Assembly: GCA_946122785.1 (NCBI GenBank)
Contig: CAMGYJ010000011.1
Location: 8,990,001 to 9,054,000, forward strand
Direction of reading: 5' to 3'
DNA: 64,000 bases
Source of the DNA: Linum tenue
Lineage: Eukaryota; Streptophyta; Magnoliopsida; Malpighiales; Linaceae
Part shown: one piece after another, positions 56,372-64,000 of the stretch
Numbering within the stretch: the first letter of the stretch is position 1
How the letters are laid out: each line of letters begins with the position of its first letter
Made by a program: the position numbers and the translations under genes
The notes under the pieces: model-generated
What the model was told of the DNA's origin: nothing
What the model saw: the letters and a program-made list of their open reading frames with translations, nothing else
The model's database searches: none

Positions 56372-57721
56372 TGATAGACCGTTAATTACACATGTTTTTA
56401 CCCCTGTTCTTACACCGTTTGAGGTGTTGATTCTCGTGTTTTAGGCCAATTTCACGCTAGGTTGTGCTTGTTTGTGATATTTCATGTCCTAGTACGTGAA
56501 TGGAGGCTTGGGAGCGAGTTTGGAGTCGATTGGACGAAGATCGGACGCGTGGCGAGGTGCTAAGGAAGCCGCAACGGCATTCCTGGACATCACACGGCCG
56601 TGCAACTCACATTTTTGGCCGTGTGATTTTCGTCGAGAGCAAACACGGGCAGGATGGAAATCCCACACGGCCGTGCGACCCTGACCGTGTGGGAAGCCTG
56701 AAGATCGAACTAATTGATACGCCGCGTTTTCACTCACACGGGCAACTGGGTGAGCCACACGGCCGTGTGGCCTGCCCGTGTGAGTCGGGAAATCCTGGTT
56801 TTTCAGCCAATTTCGAGCCAAAAGAGAGATGATCGGACTTTTTGAGCAAAAAACAGAGCCCTAGAGAGAGAAAGGACGAAGAACACATCCTAGAAGCTAT
56901 CTTGGAGCTGGGTTTCATCGAATCGAGCTTGGAGATCGTCCTAGGAGTGGAAATCATCATCCCGGAGCAGATTTTCCTCATCTTTATGAGTATGACTACT
57001 CCGATTACTGTTTTCTTCTCTCTCTCTATGGAGTAGAACCTCTCTCTCACTTGGGTATGAAGAACCCTAGTTCTATGTGTTAGGGATTGATTGTAATGAC
57101 TTGGGATGATATTACTGTTTGATTTTAATCGAATGATGCATGTTTATTGAGTCAATTGAAGTCTGATCAACTTTTCCTGATTCCTGCTGCAATCTGAGAT
57201 AGATAGAATCTTATTAGGTTGCTAGAGTCTCATCATTCGGTAGTAGGAGATTGGCTATACGAGAATTAGCCAGTTTACTGCTTTGTACTGGAATCCAATT
57301 CCAGTAGTGGAGTTCTGTTCTTACTGCTTCAGCTTTCTATCCCGGTGAAGACTAGTCGTCTGCCGGGTAGTTAGACTGAGAGGTCTTGGTCAGCTTAAGA
57401 GATTCCAAGCTACTGTCGGATCTTCCGCAGTCTAATCAACAGTAAATCAACCCAGGGAAATACAATTGAACCTAACTAAGGAGCTAGGGGGACTCATTCC
57501 CGAGTGACTCTTACCTGCTTGAGAAAACCGTATCAATTCCTGCTTTCTTTCTGCTTTTGCTTTTACACAACAAACACTTAACTTAGTTGGCTAGATAATA
57601 GAGAATCACTGAGTAAGCAGTAGATCTAGACCCCGGGTTGATAATATAACTTGTCACTTTACTGCATTCCCGGACTGCGATTACACTTGGTCGCAGTTTG
57701 GTGTTGTGTTTTATAGCATCA
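56372..57721 (+). repeat. 3' LTR of element E
   Basis: It is 1350 bp, from TGATAGACCGTTAATTACAC to TTTTATAGCATCA. CCACACGGCCGTGTGG is at 56,755-56,770. Confidence 0.92.
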
Positions 57722-58250
57722 ATCAACCCATATCCTTACATTTTGAGTCTGATTCTTGTCAAATTGAGGACCTGGTGACCTAGAAAAGGACTGGTTTGGC
57801 AAGACAGAGTAATGGCATTTACCAACTACACACCAAGACCAAAGGACCCCTTCTTCCTTCACCACAAGCAACCTTTTCTTACAATTTCCAACCACAAAAC
57901 ATCAACCTTTGGCACTGGAGATTAGGGCATCCTGGCAAAGACAAGGAGAAGAAGTTGTTGCCTAGTGATAGGAATGTTGTTTCTCATTGTCAAACATGTC
58001 ATTTTGCCAAACATAAGAGACTTACTTTCTCTGTTAGCAGTAGTAGAGCAGCTGCTGTGTTTGATTTAATTCATGTAGACATCTGGGGACCATTGGCAAC
58101 TAAATCTCATGAAGGATACTCCTATTTCCTTACAATTGTTGATGACTTTTCTAGAGCTGTCTGGGTGTTTTTAATGAAGTTTAAATCTGAAGCTGGTTAC
58201 TTGTTGCAAAGCTTATGTACCATGGTTGATAGACAGTTTTCCAAATCAGT
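57722..58250 (+). pseudogene. Copia F integrase N-terminal part
   Basis: LWHWRLGHPGKDKEKKLLP and HCQTCHFAKHKRLTF form the HHCC zinc region. FDLIHVDIWGPLATKSHEGY has the first catalytic Asp and VDDFSRAVWVFLMKFKSEAG follows. It breaks off after FSKSVK, where element G begins. It resembles copia C in family but is on the opposite strand. Confidence 0.85.
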
Positions 58251-58723
58251 GAAGTCAGCCCGCGATCTCCTCAACTCTGAATGTCAGTACGACAGCGTTT
58301 CAAGATCGCGGCCTCAACTCTGAAGATCTCGCCCGTGATCTTCTCCCTGTTGGCCGCGAACTTCTCCGTCCTCTGATTGCCTATAAATAGGATTTCCCTT
58401 TCCCCCTTTTAGAGGAGCTGATTTTGAGAGAAGAATTTAGGGTGGTAAAGAGAGAGAAGAGAGAGAAGCTGAAGGAAAGAGAAGAGGAGAATAAGGAGAA
58501 GGAACTAGAAGAGAGGAGGCATCTTCCTCAACCTCAAGTTTTCTTCATTTTCTTCTATGTATCTTATTCCCTCCTTTATGGAGTAGTCCTCTAACGTACT
58601 AGGGCTTCTAAACCCCAAACCCTAGTTTTAGGGTCTATTATGTATGTATGGATATTTTAGGGTTTGAATGAATGTTGTTTATCTAGTTGATTCTATTGTT
58701 ATCCTATCGTTGATTTTGTTTGG
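58251..58723 (+). mobile_element. LTR fragment G
   Basis: TATAAATA at 58,382-58,389, a purine-rich leader and GTTTGAATGAATGTTGTTTATC resemble the D LTR downstream of its TATA box. Words around GATCGCG (58,261-58,360) form its palindrome cluster. The left junction lies inside copia F and lacks a clean LTR start, so G is truncated. The right end is cut by element H. Confidence 0.6.
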
Positions 58724-59676
58724 TGATGAGCCCAAAGTCGGGTCTCAATTGAATCCAAAGTCACGTAGCAACTCAAGCAACCTTATAGATTGCTTAAGCA
58801 CAAAACAGAGCTCAAGAACAAGATTAGGTAAGCTAGTTTGAGCAAGAATTAGATTGAAACGAAGGGGAATTCTTACACCATGAAGAATGCACAATCGTTA
58901 TAAGGTTACCTTCGATGTGATCGAGTGAGTTTTCTCGGTCAATAGGTTATCCACTGCAAGTTTTGATCACAACCAAAACCCTAGCAACTCATAAGCTCGC
59001 AAACTTGATATTTGGATAAATTTCTTCTTTATTCAACTCTGAATTGTACAATACACAAAAGAGGACTTTTATAGGCATAAACAAACTCAAACAAAGCTAA
59101 ACACTAATTAAAAAAAACCTAATTCAACAAGGAAACTAAATTATACATTGAATCATGATGGAGCTCGGAGTCCTTATGGGATTCGAATTTCTGCCTGTCT
59201 TCATGGCTACTTTGGACGTTTCGAACATGGGGAAAATGGTCTGCAATTTGTCACCCAATTCCCTTAGGTTGTAGAGTAAAACTTTTAATTTCATGTGGTG
59301 TCTTCCTCTGGCCTCGAATCTCCTTCATCTAAGTCGAATTAAGCTCACAAGTTAGCTTCACGATCATGGTTTCTGCCTTAGCAAATTTATGGTAGCTTCT
59401 CGGTTTTGAGCTGGGACTTTGGTAAGCTTTGATACTGGTCTTCTAGGCTTCGCCTTAAGTTTCAACCACTCTAGCATGTGGACAAACTCTCCAGCTTCAA
59501 AACAAACCTTCGAACTCCCATTTCCATTGAGCCAATTGATAGTTTCGAACCTCCAAAGTTGGTAGTTTGAAACACCAAAAAGACTTGGCCAAATTTCAGA
59601 GTCTTTCTTCCTTATTGAACTTGCTTCTTGATCAATCCATGGAATCTTGTAATTCAAGCAATTTGGGATTATATCA
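58724..59676 (-). repeat. 3' LTR of element H
   Basis: It is 953 bp, beginning TGATATAATCCC on the minus strand and ending GGGCTCATCA. TATAAAA (59,073-59,067, minus) is followed by AATAAAG, a plausible promoter and poly(A) signal. The preceding GAGGGCAAAGCTTTTTTAAC with AGGGGGCC is the usual gypsy polypurine context. Confidence 0.75.
59364..59657 (-). other. Open frame inside H LTR, unlikely to be a gene
   Basis: A 97-codon frame lies wholly inside the LTR. I recognise no motif, and the position makes chance the best explanation. Confidence 0.3.
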
Positions 59677-60227
59677 GGCCCCCTGTTAAAAAAGCTTTGC
59701 CCTCAAAGCATGAGCCTTCTTCTCCTTGAAAGAATCACAAAATTGATACCAAATTGGATCCAATCTAGGGCACTGTTCTTTATTGAGCAGATTTGGCCTT
59801 TCTTCCTCAAAGATTCACAGCTCAATTCGACAATTGCTCATGGTTCCCCAAACATCAAATTGACTCTCTGGTCCACTCTCCAGCATCGAATCCTCACCAT
59901 TTCCATTGAATCGTCAAATGTAGTTTTTCTGCCATCGTCGCCATTCAAAAAGAAGGAACTCAGACTGCCGAATTCAATTTTGGGCTTTCGAATTCAGGTA
60001 TTGCCACCTCTAATTGAAGATTCCTATAGCTTCCTGGGACCTCCCACGACGATTCTACAGTAGCAGTTTGGATAGAATCGTCCCCAAACGCTTCAACCCA
60101 TTACCCCATATTTTGATCATATTTGCTCCTTTCCAGGGGCAGTGTGGCTCGATCTCGATTCGTCGATTTGGGATGCAGTCGATGCAAACTTATCCAAGGG
60201 AGAGCTTCTGGGTGATCCATGGAAGGT

Positions 60228-60950
60228 TCATGTGCTTTTGGTTTGGGTCGACTTGCTCTTCAAGTCCCCACTCAATTCACTCTCCCTCTTCCCCTCCTCG
60301 ACCGTCATCGAAAAATAGAGCTGCCAGTCTTCTAGCGTTGGTCGATACCTCTCACGTCGGAGAGCTGTGAGCGCAAGCTTCTGAATGTCCAAGCTTACTC
60401 CCTTACCCTTCGAACTGCTCGAACCCTTCGTTCCTTGTATTCGATTCACTTCCAGCTGCCGTTGATCGTTGCGAACCTCAGCCGGTGACAGAGGCTTTAA
60501 CTTCAACTTTTTTCCTCCATGCTCGAAGGTGTAGCAATTTGACCATCCATGGTGGGTAACACCTCCGTCATACTTCAATGATCTTTCCAAGAGGATATGA
60601 GCGAAGTGCATCGAAGCCACGTCATAGAGAATTCAATCGTGATATTGATCGATCTCGAATTCAATCCATGCCTGCTTTGTCACTTTCACAGCTCCATGAC
60701 GACATTCGTACAGCTCCCTCTATCGATCACCATTGACGCAGTCTTTCCTTGAATTTGGCAGCAGGTATGAAAAACGTTGTCACGTTGCTGGGTTTCACTA
60801 ACCGCTTCAACTGTGAGTTCTCTTCTGCTGACGAGGAAATTCCCACCTGGAGGCTCCATCTCAATATTCTCGTCCACTTCTTCTTCAGAGGCCTCATCAT
60901 CAATCTCCTTCTCCTTTTCTTCGTCCTCCAAATTGTATTCACTGTCTCGT
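60228..60950 (-). pseudogene. Element H Gag end and aspartic protease
   Basis: An acidic linker (DSEYNLEDEEKEKEIDDEA) precedes GNFLVSRRELTVEAVS and NVFHTCCQIQGKTASMVIDR then GSCTNVV. The active site, normally D-G-G-S, reads D-R-G-S. After a frame change, FAHILLERSLKYDGGVTHHG and KLKLKPLSPAEV match the segment leading to RT in this lineage. RT itself never follows. Confidence 0.75.
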
Positions 60951-61033
60951 AGATATAAGGTTTTCAGATTGGGACTGACTCATCCCGAATACCATAATTA
61001 ATTCCCGCCTAAGGTCCAAGTATAAACCTTAGT

Positions 61034-62407
61034 TGGGTGCAGTACATGGCAAGTATGTTTAAATATCGACTCGGGCCGGTCAGTGTACCCCTACTTTACT
61101 CATTTGAATCATTATCTAGCGACTCGGTTTTGGTTGAAAAGTTTTCTAATTAAAGTAAATCAAGATAAAAGTAAATGGTTTTGAAAGCTCTTTGTGAGAA
61201 GGATCACTCGGGTGTCGCTTCCCCCTAACTACTACCATGGTATGTGAATCGAAATGATTGGTATGGGCAAGGTGACCGTGAATCGCTAGGGGACGCAAAT
61301 ATGGTCGTACACCACACTCTCGGTTTCCTAACCGAGGGATACATCATAGGCTATCACTTCGCTCTCTCGGTTTAGGAAATCGATGGTTGACTTACTCCCT
61401 CACTCAACCCAATGGTTGATCGGCTTAAGCGCGCTTAACCAAATTGCTTAATCCAACATCGAGGTTTGCCCTAAATTAACCTAGATAGGTGACTTAAAAA
61501 TTCCTAAGAATACCAACTCAATTGAGCCTCCCTTGAAAGGGGGGTTTCCCTCTCTAATTTAGGTTAAGTGGCCAATTAGATTGCTAAGCACAAACACGCA
61601 CAATCAATAAGAAAAATACCTCAATCATTGAATTAAACAACACCCATAAACAATCATTCAATTCACATAACAGAAACTACATAGTAAATAGTTAGGGTTT
61701 TACAACACCCAAGTGAAAAAGAAATCTACTACATGCTAGAAATGAGAGAAACACAAGGGGAAGAGGTAGAAACCATCATGGAGAGGCTTCCAATCTTCTT
61801 TGCACTTGTGCTGAACTCCTCGGGGAGAATCTTCCCAAATCACCACTTCGAGAAAAACCCTAGCCTCCTTCTCCTTTGGTTCGTCTTTCTCTCTCTAAAA
61901 TCTGAAGAAGAAGTATTTCTCACTCTTTGGGCTCTCCCCTCTCTCTTCCTTTCAGATCTTCTTTTAAACAGGGATCGTGCTCAATTCACGATCGTGAACT
62001 CTGAAACGCGTCCATGAACTCGAGATGGGCGTCGAAACGCACCGCTTCGCTTGCACAGGTTCACGGGCAAAAGCTCCAGTTCACGGTCTTATTGACCGTG
62101 AACTCGCCTAGCGTCAGTAACTTCTGGGAATGCTCTGGACGCCTCATTTCTCACGTCAACATCTCTTCTTCACGGTCTTACAAGACCGTGAACATCCAAG
62201 GGAAGCCGTGAACTACCTGTTTTTCACCTCTTCTCCAGGTTTTTGCTCCTTTTCGTCCAAATTTCAACTCCCGGCCTGGTTTCACGTGTTAAATCCCGAA
62301 ACATGCTAAAACACAAGAAAACCTAGCGTAAAACCCCCTTTAGAAGCATAATTGCCACAAACGCCTAAGGAAAACGGGGTAAAACATGTACAATTAGGCC
62401 CGAATCA
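61034..62407 (-). repeat. 3' LTR of element J
   Basis: It begins TGATTCGGGCCTAATTGTAC on the minus strand. Its palindromes are TTCACGATCGTGAA (61,985-61,998), GTTCACGGTC/GACCGTGAAC (62,079-62,103) and TTCACGGTCTT/AAGACCGTGAA (62,169-62,192). Confidence 0.8.
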
Positions 62408-62448
62408 CTCCCCCACACTTAGACGTGTGTTTGTCCCCAAGCAAACCA
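62408..62448 (-). promoter_or_regulatory. Polypurine tract and preceding hairpin of element J
   Basis: On the minus strand GTTTGCTTG, GGGA and CAAACACAC form an imperfect stem (7 of 9 pairs), then CTAAGTGTGGGGGAG. Confidence 0.7.
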
Positions 62449-62449
62449 T

Positions 62450-64000
62450 TTCACACGAGGTAATATTTCAATCTACAAAATACTTTGGAGACAACTCAAA
62501 GGGCAGAAAGTGGGAATTCTCAATGGCTATTGGCAGTTAACACATGGACCGTTGCAAGCAATACTGACATCCACTACAAACGACATTCGAGGCCACCATA
62601 AACAGGAAAACGAAAAGTTCTCACATTGTTCATGGATCAATGCAAGTCTCAAAAAGACCACTTATCAACCACAACTAACCATGCATGGAATTCAAGTCCA
62701 AGGAACAAATGGGCAGACAACCAAGGTCCCCACCGGGGTATTATATGACATGCAATGCAAGAATGAATCACTCACTCTCAAGACCAGTGGGGTCGGGACC
62801 TTTTTGGTGCCAAAAGATGTGCACAATCATTAACTCTCAGCCCTATCGTCTTAACACCACAAAGACAACTTCTAAATGCTAGAGTTCATGGAATGGTTGT
62901 CATCACTAGCTTGTCTGGAGGTCTTAGACACGGGTCCAAATGACTGGAAATTGTCTTAGACATGGGCAAAAGGCTTTTTTGGGTGGTTGCAATCATGACG
63001 TGAGGTTCTACATCTTCAACCTAAAACCTAAGGTTCTATGGTATCGACTAAAACCCTTCTCTTCAACCAAATGCCACTAGCATCGGCAAAAACCTTATCT
63101 CTCCCTTCCAAAATATCACCCATCATGAACTACATCAAAGCACTCTTCCTCGGTCTACTCTTGCTACCACGTTTCGATTTGATAGTGAAGGGGTTCTAAA
63201 ATGTTGTGGGGCTCTCAATGGCGTGGGTGCCAAGAAACCCCTCATAGAGCATACACTTTGGTTTTTTGTGGCAGTCTCTACTTTATTTGCCTCGTTTTAT
63301 TACCTCTTTTTCGTTTCTCTTTTCATTTTCTTTTCTTCTTGAGGGGAGTACTAGAGAGTAAAAAAAAATTCACCTATACATTTAACGATCAATGCTCTCT
63401 TTTTGAAGAACTCACTCCAACACTACACTTCATTTTTCATTCCTAGCAAGAACCGCACACAAACCTCCTATGTAGAACCTCAATGGAACTCGACAGTGAG
63501 AGCTCCAGGACACAAGGATGACTCATGTTTAGACACAAAGAAAGGATTGGGGGTCGTTCTATTAACACCATTAAGCTCACAAGCAAGAAGCTCCTAATTT
63601 AAGAACGACCCTCGAAGTCACAAGGATCAAAGGGGTTGACTAAGGGATAACACATTTCGGGACAATCAACATTTGGGCGTGGACTAATCCTATGCCTCCA
63701 TCATACTCACTAGTGACAACTGTAATGTTACACGCCATGGTAAGAGGGATCTAAGCACACAAAAAGAAAACGATCGACTCAAAGCTCACATGGCTACCTA
63801 GTCACCCAACCATCTATTCCAATTCACAAACACAATGCATGGCAATTGTAATCAACAAGTAATCGAGTCAAGACATCCATTCATTTATGCACTATCCTAA
63901 TGGACCTCTCAGTCATCATCATAGGATATACTCGATCACATGCAACAATTCAAGGTCAATGCCAATAAACACGAGATTTTCTCACACACCGGCCACTTTG
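62450..64000 (-). other. Non-coding 3' region of element J
   Basis: Only short frames without recognisable motifs are present. The alignment with E covers much of the stretch, so it is treated as retroelement 3' sequence. Confidence 0.65.

Larger units (their letters stand above)
52062..57721 (+). mobile_element. Non-autonomous Athila-like element E, youngest large insertion
   Basis: LTRs at 52,062-53,409 and 56,372-57,721 differ at about two dozen positions by eye (about 98% identity). Flanks ACCAA and ATCAA are a 4/5 target duplication, and removing E rejoins the copia F reading frame. It has a tRNA-Asp primer site and a polypurine tract. The 2.96-kb interior holds one ORF of unknown function and no pol. 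Confidence 0.9.
58724..61033 (-). mobile_element. Internally deleted Ty3/gypsy element H
   Basis: On the minus strand a Gag-protease fragment (61,033 to 60,228) is followed by about 540 bp of unassigned sequence, a polypurine tract and the 3' LTR (59,676-58,724). RT, RNase H and integrase are missing. The 5' part is cut off by element J at 61,034. Confidence 0.75.
61034..64000 (-). mobile_element. Element J, E-like, running off the window
   Basis: The 3' LTR is at 62,407-61,034 and the polypurine tract TAAGTGTGGGGGAG lies at 62,420-62,408. The region 62,450-64,000 aligns in reverse with the 3' non-coding part of E (for example GGCATAGGATTAG with CCCTTAGTCAACCC). No ORF is visible in the window portion. 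It interrupts the Gag region of H. Confidence 0.75.

Noticed and set aside
61733..62211. 94- and 65-codon plus-strand frames
   Set aside because: They lie antisense inside the J LTR, overlap its palindromes and show no motif.

Overview
The window is repeat-dense nuclear DNA of a flowering plant, probably a eudicot. It holds spliced genes with GT-AG introns, several LTR-retrotransposon lineages, a Mutator-like element (MULE) and MITEs. I see no ordinary host gene, rRNA or tRNA gene; nearly every supportable feature is a transposable element or a remnant of one. Left part (1-13,011): a nearly complete MULE of about 8.8 kb (230-8996) lies between two perfect 12-bp copies of its target site. It carries two convergent genes. 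The plus-strand gene encodes a MULE/FAR1-type transposase that appears to be spliced, through two tandemly duplicated 20-codon exons, to an OTU-type cysteine protease. The minus-strand gene encodes a two-exon plant mobile domain (PMD) protein. The ends hold GC-rich minisatellites and a three-copy palindrome array. Downstream is a decayed MuDR-type transposase fragment (10,085-11,330, minus). Centre (13,017-51,557): a nest of insertions that can be ordered from target-site duplications (TSDs) and reading-frame continuity. A minus-strand Ty1/copia element (C) was split in gag by a plus-strand non-autonomous Athila-like element (D, TSD TTGGG). D's 5' LTR was split by a TRIM cluster. The first TRIM LTR was split by a minus-strand Athila-type Ty3/gypsy element (B, TSD GACAC). 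B's integrase was split by a plus-strand Athila-type element (A, TSD GTGGA). B's 5' LTR also took a hAT-type MITE and a solo LTR, then a 335-bp tandem duplication; C's 3' LTR took a Mutator-type MITE. Right part (51,558-64,000): a second nest. A plus-strand copia fragment (F) is split by element E, whose two LTRs are about 98% identical by eye, and is then cut by an LTR fragment (G). G is split by a minus-strand gypsy derivative (H), which is split by J, an E-like element running off the window. Elements A, B, D and E share a primer-binding site matching tRNA-Asp, LTR ends beginning TGAT, a polypurine tract TTAAGTGTGGGGG and three RNA-hairpin candidates, though only A and B carry pol. D and E instead share a protein of unknown function. 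The working inference is a mobilisation system in which A/B-type Athila elements supply enzymes in trans to D/E/J-type passengers. Each LTR family also carries its own cluster of short palindromes at an equivalent LTR position.
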